From assembly GCF_021184045.1 (NCBI RefSeq), contig NZ_CP073710.1, positions 1,622,685 through 1,686,684 of the forward strand: 64,000 nucleotides of DNA, written 5' to 3'. Source of the DNA: Methanococcoides orientis (GTDB taxonomy: Archaea; Halobacteriota; Methanosarcinia; Methanosarcinales; Methanosarcinaceae). The notes below the pieces were generated by a model. That model was given only the letters and a program-made list of their open reading frames with translations, was not told the origin of the DNA and did no database searches. Shown here piece by piece: positions 46,268 through 55,974 of the stretch (positions are counted from its first letter, which is position 1; every line of letters begins with the position of its first letter). The translations under genes and the position numbers were made by a program.

Positions 46268-47638
46268 TTATTTTGAAAGGTAATCGTTGATGGTCTCTGC
46301 AGCCTGTTTGCCTGCACCCATCGCACTGATAACTGTAGCCGCACCGGTCACAGCATCCCCACCTGCGCAGACCCCTTCAAGGGAGGTCACACCAGCCTCG
46401 TTCACAACAATGGTTCCCCATGGAGTGACCTCAAGGCCTTTTGAACCATCAAAGATTATAGGATTAGGAGAAGTACCGATCGCAATGATCACAATATCTG
46501 CATCGATCACATGCTCAGAGCCTTCCACTGCCACAGGTCGCCTACGGCCCGATTCATCCGGTTCGCCAAGCTCCATCTTGATACATTCCACACCATTGAC
46601 GGACATGTTCTCACCTTCAAGGATGCGAACAGGGTTGTTCAGAAGACGGAAGATGATACCCTCCTCCTTTGCATGCTCGATCTCCTCGCGCCTTGCAGGA
46701 AGTTCTTCATCACTGCGTCTGTACACAATGCTGACCTCATCAGCACCAAGCCTTCGAGCACTGCGTGCTGCATCCATTGCAACATTGCCGCCACCAACCA
46801 CGATGACATGGCTTCCTCGTTTGATAGGAGTATCAGATTCAGGGAAACGGTATGCTTTCATCAGGTTAACGCGGGTCAGGAACTCATTTGCAGAGTAAAC
46901 ACCGTTCAGGTTCTCTCCCTCGATACCCATGAACTTTGGAAGACCTGCACCGGTTCCAAGGAAAACTGCATCAAACTCATCCTCGAGCTGGTCAAGGGTC
47001 TTTATGCGACCGATCACATAGTCGACCTTAAGTTCCGCTCCGAGCTTCATGATGTATTCAACCTCTTCCTTTACAATTGCCTTTGGAAGCCTGAATTCAG
47101 GGATACCATAGATCAATACGCCACCAGCCTCATGCAGAGCTTCGAACATGGTCACAGAATGACCTGCCTTTGCAAGATCCGATGCTGCAGTAAGCCCGGC
47201 AGGACCGGTACCTACGATAGCAACTTTCTTGCCGGTTGACTCGGCTACCACTGGATCCTTTACACCTGCCTCGCGCTCACGGTCCGCACAGAATCTTTCA
47301 AGACGTCCAATGGAAATAGGTTCACTCTTCTTGCCAAGGATACAGAGCTTCTCACACTGCTCTTCCTGCGGACACACACGGCCGCAAACTGCAGGAAGGG
47401 TGTTCGTTTTCTTGATAACACCGATAGCTTCCTCGAAATTGCCTTCTTTCATCTTAGAGACAAAGCCAGGAATGTCGATGTTCACAGGGCAACCTTCCAC
47501 ACACTTTGGTGTTTTGCATTCGAGGCAACGTTCTGCTTCAAGCATAGCCTGCTCTTCGGTGTAGCCTAATGCAACCTCTTCAAAGTTATGAATACGTTCA
47601 TCAGCAGGTTGTTCAGGCATTTCCTGTGTTATTGACAT
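46268..47638 (-). CDS. gltA: NADPH-dependent oxidoreductase of the GltA/SudA/NfnB type
   Basis: A 456-residue flavoprotein. N-terminal cysteines for two 4Fe-4S clusters appear in ECKTPKCVEGCPVNIDIPGF near residue 42 and CGRVCPQEEQCEKLC near residue 89. The FAD motif is GTGPAGLTAASDLA near residue 150 and the NADPH motif GGGNVAMDAARSARRLGADE near residue 285. It is annotated in methanogens as homotetrameric glutamate synthase. The partner encoded upstream makes an Nfn- or Sud-like complex (ferredoxin:NADP or sulfide dehydrogenase) equally likely. ATG 47638 follows GGGGATGAT and overlaps the upstream gene by ten bases. Confidence 0.85.
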   Translation of the reverse strand: MSITQEMPEQPADERIHNFEEVALGYTEEQAMLEAERCLECKTPKCVEGCPVNIDIPGFVSKMKEGNFEEAIGVIKKTNTLPAVCGRVCPQEEQCEKLCILGKKSEPISIGRLERFCADREREAGVKDPVVAESTGKKVAIVGTGPAGLTAASDLAKAGHSVTMFEALHEAGGVLIYGIPEFRLPKAIVKEEVEYIMKLGAELKVDYVIGRIKTLDQLEDEFDAVFLGTGAGLPKFMGIEGENLNGVYSANEFLTRVNLMKAYRFPESDTPIKRGSHVIVVGGGNVAMDAARSARRLGADEVSIVYRRSDEELPARREEIEHAKEEGIIFRLLNNPVRILEGENMSVNGVECIKMELGEPDESGRRRPVAVEGSEHVIDADIVIIAIGTSPNPIIFDGSKGLEVTPWGTIVVNEAGVTSLEGVCAGGDAVTGAATVISAMGAGKQAAETINDYLSK

Positions 47639-48480
47639 TTGCAATCATCCCCGCAGCCTTTTTTATAAGTATCAAGAGATTCCATTTCCTCTTTGCGATA
47701 TAATGATAAGCGGCTCATGAGAAGGTTGAAGTCAACATCCTTTGCATTGAACTCAGGACCATCCACACATGCGAACTTGGTCTCGCCACCAATGTTCACA
47801 CGGCATCCGCCGCACATACCAGTACCATCCACCATGATCGGGTTAAGGCTTACAATGGTCTCCACATCATAAGGATCAGTGACACCTGCAACTGCACGCA
47901 TCATTATAGGAGGACCAATGGCTACGATCCTGTCTATCTTCTCATCACCATCGAGGAGTTCCTTGACAAGGTCTGTGACAAAACCGTGGTGACCTTTAGA
48001 ACCATCATCCGTTGCCACAAGAAGCTCGTCACTTACAGCCTTCATCTCACCTTCAAGGATAAGCAGGCTTTCGTTGCGAGCACCAATTATGGAGATCACC
48101 TTGTTACCGATCTCGCGGTATGCCCTTGCCTGAGGATAAACAGGAGCAATTCCAACCCCTCCACCCACAAGCACTACAGTGCCGATTTTTTCTATCTCGG
48201 ATGCTTTGCCCAGAGGACCTACGAAGTCCTGAAGCTCATCCCCTGCAGCCATTTTAGCGAGTTGTTTTGTTGTTTTGCCCATTTCCTGGAAGATAATAGT
48301 AACAAAACCCTCGTCTACATCATAATCTGCAATTGTCAGAGGGATCCTTTCACCCTCTTCATCAATACGAAGAATAATGAACTGACCGGGCTTTGCAGCC
48401 GCAGCCACATCAGGAGCCTCGATATTCATCAGGTGCACATCCGGCACCAACTGACGTTTCTCTACTATTTTGTATGCCAT
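47629..48480 (-). CDS. FAD/NAD-binding and [2Fe-2S] subunit (SudB/NfnA-like)
   Basis: A 283-residue ferredoxin-NADP reductase-like protein, similar to PyrK-type subunits. The FAD site is GQFIILRIDEEGERIPLTI near residue 31. The NAD site is VLVGGGVGIAPVYPQARAY near residue 102. The iron-sulfur loop GTGMCGGCRVNIGGETKFAC near residue 220 carries three of the [2Fe-2S] cysteines. The end GCGDDCKC is Cys-rich. ATG 48480 follows AGTGATC; an upstream start at 48501 lacks this. The stop overlaps the next gene, so the two subunits are coupled. Confidence 0.85.
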   Translation of the reverse strand: MAYKIVEKRQLVPDVHLMNIEAPDVAAAAKPGQFIILRIDEEGERIPLTIADYDVDEGFVTIIFQEMGKTTKQLAKMAAGDELQDFVGPLGKASEIEKIGTVVLVGGGVGIAPVYPQARAYREIGNKVISIIGARNESLLILEGEMKAVSDELLVATDDGSKGHHGFVTDLVKELLDGDEKIDRIVAIGPPIMMRAVAGVTDPYDVETIVSLNPIMVDGTGMCGGCRVNIGGETKFACVDGPEFNAKDVDFNLLMSRLSLYRKEEMESLDTYKKGCGDDCKCQ

Positions 48481-48660
48481 TAGATCACTTTCATAATGCA
48501 ATAGGAAGTACGCGTACTTTTCACCAATATATTAATGTTACCCAAGAAATATTCATCTTATTTTAAGCTTTCTGTATTACTCAGAAAACAGTACCCTAAG
48601 ACTCGTTCAGGGAATAATTAAAGGATGAACTGGAGGTTAATAGTAATAGTTTAAAGTTGA

Positions 48661-48709
48661 TAAACATTTGTAAAAATTAGAAAATGTTTACCGACAAAAA
48701 TTGCCGGTA
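48661..48709 (-). terminator. two inverted repeats behind tRNA-Asp
   Basis: ACCGGCAATTTTTGTCGGT-like pairing joins 48689-48693 with 48705-48709. A second perfect 9-bp inverted repeat, TAAACATTT with AAATGTTTA, joins 48661-48669 and 48682-48690. Both lie just after the 3' end of tRNA-Asp on its strand, with T-rich bases around. They may stop or process the tRNA transcript. Confidence 0.4.
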
Positions 48710-48717
48710 AAATTGTA

Positions 48718-48790
48718 CGCCCGAACCGGGATTCGAACCCGGGTCGGAGCCTCGACAGGGCTCCATGATAGGCCTCTACACTATTCGGAC
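48718..48790 (-). tRNA. tRNA-Asp (GTC)
   Basis: A complete 73-base cloverleaf on the minus strand. The acceptor stem is GTCCGAA with TTCGGGC (one T-G pair) and the discriminator is G. The anticodon stem GAGCC/GGCTC encloses loop CTGTCGA, giving anticodon GTC. The T arm is CCGGG TTCGAAT CCCGG. No intron and no encoded CCA. It lies 79 bases after tRNA-Tyr on the same strand and is likely co-transcribed with it. Confidence 0.95.
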
Positions 48791-48869
48791 ATTGCGTTTG
48801 ATTGCTGTTGTGAGCACACCCTAATACGCTGCCAGATATATATACCTTTCGCGTTTTTAGGATGTTTAG

Positions 48870-48978
48870 TCCCGCCTCCCAGACTCGAACCGGGGACATC
48901 GCGGTGCCTGCGCGGTATGTGCGACAAGTCGCATGAACCATACTACAGCCGCGCACTCTACCACTGAGTTAAGGCGGG
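48870..48978 (-). tRNA. tRNA-Tyr (GTA) with a 37-base intron
   Basis: The acceptor stem is CCCGCCT with AGGCGGG, and the C1-G72 pair plus discriminator A are the archaeal tyrosine identity marks. The D stem is ACTC/GAGT. Exon 1 (48978-48943) ends CGCGG CTGTAG, so the anticodon is GTA. The intron (about 48942-48906) sits at the canonical 37/38 position and has its own hairpin, TGCGAC TT GTCGCA. Exon 2 (48905-48870) completes the anticodon stem with CCGCG and has T arm CCCGG TTCGAGT CTGGG. Intron ends could shift by a base or two. Confidence 0.92.
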
Positions 48979-49230
48979 CCTCGCTGAACTTAGCATCCAT
49001 TACACCCCACCACTGTGAGATGCAACCCCTCCATATCCATAATCATACTTATTCTTTTCGCCGCCTGAGCGAAAACAAGCCAAAGAATGGAATAAATAAC
49101 ATGAAATCTCGCAAAAAAGAGTATTAAGTACAAAAGAAAAGGACCACAAATACAAAAAACAAAAAGAAATGGCAGTTACAAGACCTTTTCCCGGTAACTG
49201 CCCACTTTTTAAAGAATTATTCAGATATTC

Positions 49231-50436
49231 TCAGAAGGTCATGACGTCGCCGTTGACGACCATATCAGTGATCTTTGTAATGTTCTCAAGCCAGTCATCA
49301 ATGACAACTTCTGCCTCAGACCTTATGTTAGCGAAGTTTGCACCTTCTTCAGGAATAATACGGGCATTTGCCACCAATGGCTGGTCAATAGGCTGTCCTA
49401 TCTGAGAGAGCAACTTCACATGAACATCGCTGACCTCATCCACTGCACTTACGACATCTCTTGCCATCTGTGTGGACAGGATATTGTAGATCTTACCAAT
49501 GTGATTGATCGGATTCTTACCACTTGTTGCTTCCATGCTCATTGGCCTGTTTGGAGTGATGAGACCGTTAGAACGGTTTCCACGTCCGACTGAACCATCG
49601 TCACCCATCTCTGCAGAGGTTCCTGTAACGGTAAGGAAAACACAGTCGCATCCACCTTCAACATCATCCGCAGTATTGATATGGGCGAATACATTCCTTT
49701 CAGTATACTTGGTAGCAAGGTCAAGGACATACTCGGTCATCTCTTCCTTTGCATTGATATAGTGGTCCATATCATCAATGTGCTTTCCCACCATACCACA
49801 GCAGATGGTAAGGGAAATATCGTCTTTGTCCCTCAGGCCCATTACTTTGATATCTTCACCAATTCCAGGGATCTTCTTCTTTTTAAGATCGGTAAGAAGC
49901 TGCCTCTCGGTATTGTAAACGATCTGCTCAAGTTCTGAGAAAGGAGCATGACCTACACCAAATGATGTGTCGTTTGCCATGGGCACATGGTCCCTGTGGA
50001 AAACATCCCTGAGATCAGAAGACCCGGTTCCAAGCTTACAGTCGATGATCATGTCGCGCTCCATATCCATGTCAACAATGGTGTTTCGGACATAGTCACG
50101 TGCAGCTTCAAGAGCAACTGCCTCAACAGGGATCTCCATGCCATCGAATGTCTTGGTTGCCCTTCCTACAAGGAGAGTATAGATAGGCTTGGTGACCTCT
50201 CCGCCACCGAACTGAGGGTTAGACCTTCCTGCAACGATCTGAGTCTCATCAGTGTTGTGGTGAAGTACTGTACCGCACTTGTTGATGTATTCCTTACAGA
50301 GGGCACGGCTTACAGCCTCTGCCAGACCATCACTGATACTGTCCGGATGACCTATACCTTTTCTTTCTACAAGTTCGATTTCCTGCTTCTCGATTGGGGT
50401 CTCGTGAAGGTGTTCAACTTTGATATTTCGTATCAT
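49231..50436 (-). CDS. S-adenosylmethionine synthetase, archaeal type
   Basis: A 401-residue enzyme that makes AdoMet from methionine and ATP. The archaeal family is visible in [20 protein letters not shown] near residue 24, [20 protein letters not shown] near residue 56, [20 protein letters not shown] near residue 258 and [20 protein letters not shown] near residue 281. Length is normal. The ATG follows GAGGCT. It is a single gene; the 252-base gap to tRNA-Tyr downstream holds nothing I recognise. Confidence 0.95.
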   Translation of the reverse strand: MIRNIKVEHLHETPIEKQEIELVERKGIGHPDSISDGLAEAVSRALCKEYINKCGTVLHHNTDETQIVAGRSNPQFGGGEVTKPIYTLLVGRATKTFDGMEIPVEAVALEAARDYVRNTIVDMDMERDMIIDCKLGTGSSDLRDVFHRDHVPMANDTSFGVGHAPFSELEQIVYNTERQLLTDLKKKKIPGIGEDIKVMGLRDKDDISLTICCGMVGKHIDDMDHYINAKEEMTEYVLDLATKYTERNVFAHINTADDVEGGCDCVFLTVTGTSAEMGDDGSVGRGNRSNGLITPNRPMSMEATSGKNPINHIGKIYNILSTQMARDVVSAVDEVSDVHVKLLSQIGQPIDQPLVANARIIPEEGANFANIRSEAEVVIDDWLENITKITDMVVNGDVMTF

Positions 50437-50653
50437 ATTTAGCCTCTTATAGTAAGTTTAAGACGAACAAGATTGAGATTTATATAAATTGAATGGTCTT
50501 TGGAATTAGCCTATAAGATGAATAAATTATATAAAATCATTACTACCCGGGTTTTATTTAATTACTATTGGTTATAATGCCACATATATACAAGGAATAT
50601 GACAAATGAAAGAAACGAGAAAGAGGAAAGTAACTCAGGACTACCCATGCAAT

Positions 50654-50662
50654 ACTTATAAA
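50654..50662 (+). promoter_or_regulatory. TATA-like box of the his genes
   Basis: ACTTATAAAG is the best archaeal TATA match in the 320-base gap between the AdoMet synthetase start and hisG. It lies about 100 bases before the hisG ATG, implying a leader of about 75 bases. The rest of the gap has no gene that I recognise. Confidence 0.4.
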
Positions 50663-50757
50663 GGATAAATGTGTTTCAGAACATAATTCCCAAAAAAATT
50701 AGACTAATCGATCATTATCAAAAATACAGATCGTTCCGATCTTCAGAAGGACTTCAA

Positions 50758-51612
50758 ATGATACGTATTGCAATACCCAACAAAGGGAGATTACACGACC
50801 CCACAGTAGAACTGTTCAAAGAAGCAGGACTTCCGGTACTCGGAGGATCTAACAGAAAACTGTTCGCAAAGACCACAGACCCGGAAATAACCTTCCTTTT
50901 CGCAAGGGCTGCAGACATTCCTGAATATGTACAGGATGGTGCCGCAGATGTAGGCATCACCGGACTTGATCTTATATCTGAGACCGAATCAGATGTAGAG
51001 ATCCTGCTTGACCTGAAATATGGAGGAGCAGACCTTGTACTCGCTGTTCCGGAAGATTCGGAGATATCATCTTCAAAGGATCTCGAAGGCATGCGAGTAG
51101 CAACTGAATTCCCGGGAATCACATCCAGATACTTTGAGAACATGGGAGTGGATATCGATGTTGTAAAGGTTAGCGGCGCCTGTGAAATGACACCACACGT
51201 AGGCATTGCTGACGCAATTGTGGACATTTCAAGCTCCGGAACAACACTCACCATGAATCATCTGAAGATGATCGAAAAAGTATTTACTTCATCCATCTAC
51301 CTCATAGCCAACCATAAAACACTGGAAGCAGAGGAGAAGATCCAGCATATCAAGACAGCTCTTGAAAGCGTCCTCCATGCCAAGCAGAAGAGGTACCTGA
51401 TGATGAATGTGCCATCTGACAAGCTTGAGAAAGTAAAAGAAGAACTTCCCGGACTTGCCGGCCCTACGATAATGAAAGTGGAATCCAAGAAGGATATTAT
51501 GGCAGTCCATGCTGTAGTCGATGCAGACATTATATTTGCCACTATCAACAAGCTCAAAACTGCAGGCGCATTTGACATACTGGTCGTACCTATTGAGAGA
51601 ATGATTCCCTGA
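50758..51612 (+). CDS. hisG: ATP phosphoribosyltransferase, long form
   Basis: A 284-residue enzyme for the first step of histidine synthesis. The N-terminus IRIAIPNKGRLHDPTVELF, the GLDLISETESDVEILLDL region near residue 80 and ISSSGTTLTMNHL near residue 160 are family marks. The C-terminal regulatory domain (about 210-284) is present, so this is the long form that works without HisZ and is inhibited by histidine. ATG 50758 follows AGAAGGAC; a longer in-frame reading from 50671 covers the leader. First of hisG-hisA-hisB. Confidence 0.94.
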   Translation: MIRIAIPNKGRLHDPTVELFKEAGLPVLGGSNRKLFAKTTDPEITFLFARAADIPEYVQDGAADVGITGLDLISETESDVEILLDLKYGGADLVLAVPEDSEISSSKDLEGMRVATEFPGITSRYFENMGVDIDVVKVSGACEMTPHVGIADAIVDISSSGTTLTMNHLKMIEKVFTSSIYLIANHKTLEAEEKIQHIKTALESVLHAKQKRYLMMNVPSDKLEKVKEELPGLAGPTIMKVESKKDIMAVHAVVDADIIFATINKLKTAGAFDILVVPIERMIP

Positions 51613-51624
51613 TGAGGCTACAAA

Positions 51625-52365
51625 ATGAGCTTTGAAGTTATCCCTGCAGTTGATATGAAAGGTGGGAAATGTGTCCAACTTGTCCAGGGCGTCCCCGGAA
51701 GCGAAATGGTTTCCCTTGATGACCCCGTACAAGTTGCTCTTGATTGGGTGTCACAGGGAGCAAAGACATTGCACCTTATCGACCTTGACGGTGCGATCGA
51801 AGGAACTCGCACAAATGCACCAATCATCAGGAACATCGTAGAAAAATGCAAGCCACAGGGCATCTACATACAGGTCGGCGGAGGCATACGTTCCTTTGAG
51901 GATGCTACCACACTACTCGAGATCGGTGTTGACAGGGTCATCCTCAGTACTGCTGCATTAAAAGATCCCGAACTTATCAGCAAGCTTTCTGCTGAATTTG
52001 GAAGTGACAGCATCAATGTTGCCCTGGATTCGAAGAACGGGAAGATCTCCATCGAAGGCTGGACAAAAGAGTCCGAGCACACAGCAGTGGAGATGGGATC
52101 CCTGTTCGAAGAGAAGGGAGCTGGCACCATATTGTTCACCAATATAGACACAGAGGGGCTTTTGAGCGGAGTTGACCCTAAACCAACTGAAGAGCTTGTA
52201 AAAGCCGTTAACATACCAGTGATCGCATCTGGCGGAGTCACAACACTTGAGGACATAATAACCCTAAAGAACACAGGAGCAAGCGGGGTTGTTGTAGGAA
52301 GTGCCCTCTACAAGAAAAATTTCACATTGACGGAAGCAATAAATACGATCACTAATGAAATTTAA
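51625..52365 (+). CDS. hisA: ProFAR isomerase HisA
   Basis: A 246-residue beta/alpha barrel that isomerises ProFAR to PRFAR. It starts FEVIPAVDMKGGKCVQLVQG with the catalytic Asp early. It has QVGGGIRSFEDATTLLEIGV near residue 80 and, in the second half, LFTNIDTEGLLSGVD with the second catalytic Asp near residue 170. VIASGGVTTLEDI near residue 196 is the second phosphate site. Starts 12 bases after the hisG stop. Confidence 0.94.
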   Translation: MSFEVIPAVDMKGGKCVQLVQGVPGSEMVSLDDPVQVALDWVSQGAKTLHLIDLDGAIEGTRTNAPIIRNIVEKCKPQGIYIQVGGGIRSFEDATTLLEIGVDRVILSTAALKDPELISKLSAEFGSDSINVALDSKNGKISIEGWTKESEHTAVEMGSLFEEKGAGTILFTNIDTEGLLSGVDPKPTEELVKAVNIPVIASGGVTTLEDIITLKNTGASGVVVGSALYKKNFTLTEAINTITNEI

Positions 52366-52389
52366 GTACAGATCGGCAAGAGGAACACT

Positions 52390-52965
52390 ATGAGAAATGC
52401 AAAGATCGAACGAAAGACAAAAGAGACGGACATTCGCATGGAACTTGACCTGGACGGCACAGGGTTATCAGAGATCAATACAGGGATCGGGTTCTTTGAC
52501 CATATGTTCACGTCCTTTGCAAGGCATGGAAGTTTTGATCTGAAGATCGACGCAACCGGCGACCTGATCGTTGATGAACACCACCTCATAGAAGATACTG
52601 CTATTGTCCTTGGCCAGGCGATCGCAAAAGCAGTCGGCGATAAGAACGGGATCGCAAGATTCGGAGAGGCACGCATACCCATGGATGAAGCCCTGGCAGA
52701 TGTGGTCCTTGATCTGGGCGGTCGAACTTACCTTGTGATGAATACCGAATTCGAATCAGCACGCGTGGGAGAGATGAATACACAGCTGGTCAGGCATTTC
52801 TTTGAGTCTTTAACAGAGAATGCAAAAATGAACCTGCATGCAACTGTTACAGGCTACAATGACCACCACAAGATAGAGGCACTTTTCAAAGCCTTTGCCT
52901 ATGCACTACGCCGTGCAGTAAAAGTCGAAGGTGAAGGTATCAAAAGCACAAAAGGCGTGCTTTAA
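52390..52965 (+). CDS. hisB: imidazoleglycerol-phosphate dehydratase
   Basis: A 191-residue enzyme of histidine synthesis. The metal-binding histidine motifs are present: [20 protein letters not shown] near residue 36, [11 protein letters not shown] near residue 62 and [18 protein letters not shown] near residue 155. Monofunctional, as in archaea. It starts 24 bases after hisA behind AGAGGAAC and ends the operon in the window. The remaining his genes are elsewhere. Confidence 0.94.
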   Translation: MRNAKIERKTKETDIRMELDLDGTGLSEINTGIGFFDHMFTSFARHGSFDLKIDATGDLIVDEHHLIEDTAIVLGQAIAKAVGDKNGIARFGEARIPMDEALADVVLDLGGRTYLVMNTEFESARVGEMNTQLVRHFFESLTENAKMNLHATVTGYNDHHKIEALFKAFAYALRRAVKVEGEGIKSTKGVL

Positions 52966-53014
52966 AGTTAATTATCAAAATGTACTTCCCAGATAAGCCC
53001 TGAGTAACAGAGGC

Positions 53015-55117
53015 TTACTGGAACTTTTCTTTTAATTTCCCATAGAACTCTTGTTCAATGCCATCAGACCTTCTTGAGAGTCTTTCAACTATGAGCTCAG
53101 GCGTACTCTTTGCCACATAATTGTATCTTGGAGTCCTCTCCACGATCAAATTAAGGTCCTTGTCAAGACCACTTGCTTCAATTCCATCAACACGTACAGG
53201 GCATTCAGTGTTCTCAAGAATCAGCTCCGAAAGATGTGATACGAATATAGACATACTATTGGTGTTCTCTGAAAGGACCTCAAGAATACCGCCGATTATC
53301 TTTGCAGAAGCACCCGGCTCAGTAATGGATTCAAGTTCATCCGCAAGCACGATCTTGGGAGAGTTGTTAGCAACTACCGAAAAATCAACAAGCGTAGTTT
53401 CAAATGCACCTGCATCAAGTGTTCCCTTAGATTTTCCAAAATAATAGAAACCTTCTGTAAGACCTATCTCAAGATATTTTGCAGGAGTCGGGAAACCCAT
53501 GTGAGCCAGAATTATGCATTGTGCCACCAACTCGAGCATAGATGTCTTTCCACCGGAATTCACACCACTCAATAATACAACGCCACTTTTGTTCCCATCA
53601 GGATCGCGTGTAGTCCCTCCAACTGAATAATCAATAGGTACCACCGAACCATGCCTTGTTTTTATGAAAAGGTTCGTAGCATCTTCAAATGCAATGCCGC
53701 AACTTTCGATCAGGTCCGGCATCTGGAGATCGTAATTCCTGGCAAAACAGCCTATGGAAAAACCAACATCGAAATCCAGGGCTTCACGCACCATTTTTTG
53801 TGCAATGTCATGGTATCTGGAAAGTGCCTTTGCAATATTGCGTTTGTGCTGGACCTTCTTTCTCTTTATCTGGTTGGCGATCTGTTGCTTGAAGGCATAA
53901 AGGTGTTCCTGCTGCACTTCCAGCGGATGCGAGATCTCTTCCGGGAAAAAGGATTCCAGGAGCAATAACTCACCTTTCTCAAGATAAAGTTCATTTACAA
54001 GCCTCGCCTTTGCATCCTTTACAACAGAATTATAGGAATGGTAAAGCTCCTTTTCAAGCAGGTCCTTTATCTCTATTTTACCATTCATGACCTTCAGCAT
54101 ATCCTGACCGCTGAGAGTGAGTTTACTTTGTTCAAGACAGGAATCAAGGGTTGTGTTTGCAGCGGATATTACTTCCGAAACACATTCATCCAATTTATCA
54201 GAGATCAGAACAAGGCGATCGATAGCAACATCTGACCCGGCTTTCACATCCCCGCTACTATCAATAAGAGAAAGTGTGCTTTTGAGATCCTCAAGGTCAT
54301 TGTCTCCGATCTCCCCTACAAAGCCGATCCCTGATGCACGCAACATCTGTGCCATTTGGATAGTACTTTCAAGGGAAACGAGATTCTTTGCGAAGAATGC
54401 AACCTCTAGTTCAGGGACCATATACCACATATCAACTTTCTGAACATCCATTAGAAATTCAGGATCAATGTCTTCAGGAAGATCGAAAGCCATGCATTTA
54501 TCATCTGCTGCCACAACATGTGAATAACCTCTTGCGACATCCACAAATTCCCCCCCGCCCTTTACAAGCTGGACGTCCATCAGATCACCATATATCTGCT
54601 TTGCGACCTGATACTGTTTGCTGTCGGTCGTCAATATGGCACGATCACGTATCTTCGGGACCGCACATTTGCATTCAAGTGTCTTGATACATGACAGCAG
54701 GGATAAAAGATCCTCATTATCACCCATTATGCGAGCTGTTTCCATGTAGCCTGCTGTAGCCGTGCGTACTTCCTCGATCTTATCCCTTTTACTTTCCGGA
54801 TAGGGTATATAGACATGCAGCTTGTCCTTTGCATACTTTGTATGACTGAACTGCTTAATGATATCAAGAAGACGTTCATAGATATCAACACCCTCTTTTG
54901 TCTTTAGAAAATCATTCATGGTAACCCCTTCGAACTGCGCCCGAACCTCATGCACCAGGGAGATAGCATAACGCTGACCGACACCTTCAACTTCGGATAT
55001 ACCTGCAATATCCCCACCCAGAATAGCTTCAAGGGCAGCATCTTCACTGCCAAAATGCTCTTCAAACCTCTTCGCCATCTTCTCCCCTATACGCGGAATA
55101 TCCTGTAGACCTTTCAT
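53015..55117 (-). CDS. MutS-like ATPase with N-terminal helix-hairpin-helix region
   Basis: A 700-residue DNA-binding ATPase. The first 65 residues carry two helix-hairpin-helix units (LQDIPRIGEKMAKRFEEHFG and ISEVEGVGQRYAISLV). A long helical core with MutS-type clamp follows (about 250-460). The MutS ATPase domain has Walker A LLSGVNSGGKTSMLEL near residue 517, Walker B KIVLADELESITEPGASAK near residue 590 and the trans-acting SIFVSHLSELIL near residue 625. It lacks the N-terminal mismatch-reading domain and the Smr nuclease. It heads a set of DNA-repair-like genes. AGGTGAC precedes the ATG. Confidence 0.82.
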   Translation of the reverse strand: MKGLQDIPRIGEKMAKRFEEHFGSEDAALEAILGGDIAGISEVEGVGQRYAISLVHEVRAQFEGVTMNDFLKTKEGVDIYERLLDIIKQFSHTKYAKDKLHVYIPYPESKRDKIEEVRTATAGYMETARIMGDNEDLLSLLSCIKTLECKCAVPKIRDRAILTTDSKQYQVAKQIYGDLMDVQLVKGGGEFVDVARGYSHVVAADDKCMAFDLPEDIDPEFLMDVQKVDMWYMVPELEVAFFAKNLVSLESTIQMAQMLRASGIGFVGEIGDNDLEDLKSTLSLIDSSGDVKAGSDVAIDRLVLISDKLDECVSEVISAANTTLDSCLEQSKLTLSGQDMLKVMNGKIEIKDLLEKELYHSYNSVVKDAKARLVNELYLEKGELLLLESFFPEEISHPLEVQQEHLYAFKQQIANQIKRKKVQHKRNIAKALSRYHDIAQKMVREALDFDVGFSIGCFARNYDLQMPDLIESCGIAFEDATNLFIKTRHGSVVPIDYSVGGTTRDPDGNKSGVVLLSGVNSGGKTSMLELVAQCIILAHMGFPTPAKYLEIGLTEGFYYFGKSKGTLDAGAFETTLVDFSVVANNSPKIVLADELESITEPGASAKIIGGILEVLSENTNSMSIFVSHLSELILENTECPVRVDGIEASGLDKDLNLIVERTPRYNYVAKSTPELIVERLSRRSDGIEQEFYGKLKEKFQ

Positions 55118-55140
55118 AATGTCACCTTATATTCAATCGA

Positions 55141-55974
55141 TCATGCAAAACTGTCCAGCCTGCAACTGGATATACCTCTCTCGACCTTGTACCGGTCCCT
55201 CTTCGCCATCTTGCTCATGGAAGCTGAGAACTTTGGCTGCACCTTCTTTGCAAGACCGATATTTCGACGTGACTCTATCATCTGCGAATCGTAATAGACA
55301 TCCCACAGATCATCAATATTATCTGATTCTGATGTTGACTGGAGACTTTCAATAAAAGCTGACGTTATCTTTGCAAAGCGATCAAGTCCTATGAGATCAC
55401 CATTGCCTACCCATGCCACGGAATTAACCATAACAGCAACAGGAACATCAGGATTCTTCCTTGCCAGCCAACCGCAGAAAAGTTCGCCTATATCGTGTGG
55501 CGAATCGATCACAACAGATAATATCCCACCTTTGAACTCCGGTCGTGAGAACATGCATAGTCTTTCATATGCCCTTGACACATCACGCATGTAATTGTAG
55601 TACCTTTTTGCAAGCCGTCCCTTGCCGGAATAAAGCTGATCAGTATCCCCATTGCAGGAAATGATCAATTGTACCAGTTCAACCGGGTCACAGTCCTTGT
55701 GCCTGAGAAGAAGATCAACATAACGTTTCGGGTTCGGATCAAAGCGTGCCATTCGTGCCTTTCGTTTGCCAAAGATCTCTTTTGAAAGAGATTCGATTCT
55801 TGCGCAAGGAGTAAAACCTAATCTTTGGACTTGCTCATTAGAACCTGAAAAACTAAGTTTGCGATCAAGTTCCGGTACATCCTTTGCAAAAACCAGTTCA
55901 GCACCAGGATTATCCCTGAAACAGGAGCAGGCAAGCAGGACACCATCCACAGTAGGACTGAAAGCTATTATCAT
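55141..55974 (-). CDS. TIGR03915-like putative DNA metabolism protein
   Basis: A 277-residue protein. The N-terminus IIAFSPTVDGVLLACSCFRD and later blocks RYVDLLLRHKDCDPVELVQL near residue 95 and YDYMRDVSRAYERLCMFSRPEF-like residues near 135 match the family always found beside the radical SAM protein encoded just upstream. The function of the pair is unproven; DNA repair or modification has been suggested from gene context. The ATG at 55974 overlaps the previous stop (ATGA). An ATG two codons upstream is the alternative. Confidence 0.75.
   Translation of the reverse strand: MIIAFSPTVDGVLLACSCFRDNPGAELVFAKDVPELDRKLSFSGSNEQVQRLGFTPCARIESLSKEIFGKRKARMARFDPNPKRYVDLLLRHKDCDPVELVQLIISCNGDTDQLYSGKGRLAKRYYNYMRDVSRAYERLCMFSRPEFKGGILSVVIDSPHDIGELFCGWLARKNPDVPVAVMVNSVAWVGNGDLIGLDRFAKITSAFIESLQSTSESDNIDDLWDVYYDSQMIESRRNIGLAKKVQPKFSASMSKMAKRDRYKVERGISSCRLDSFA

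Noticed and set aside
48701-48967. Plus-strand open frame across the tRNA pair
   Set aside because: It is only the complement of tRNA-Asp and tRNA-Tyr.
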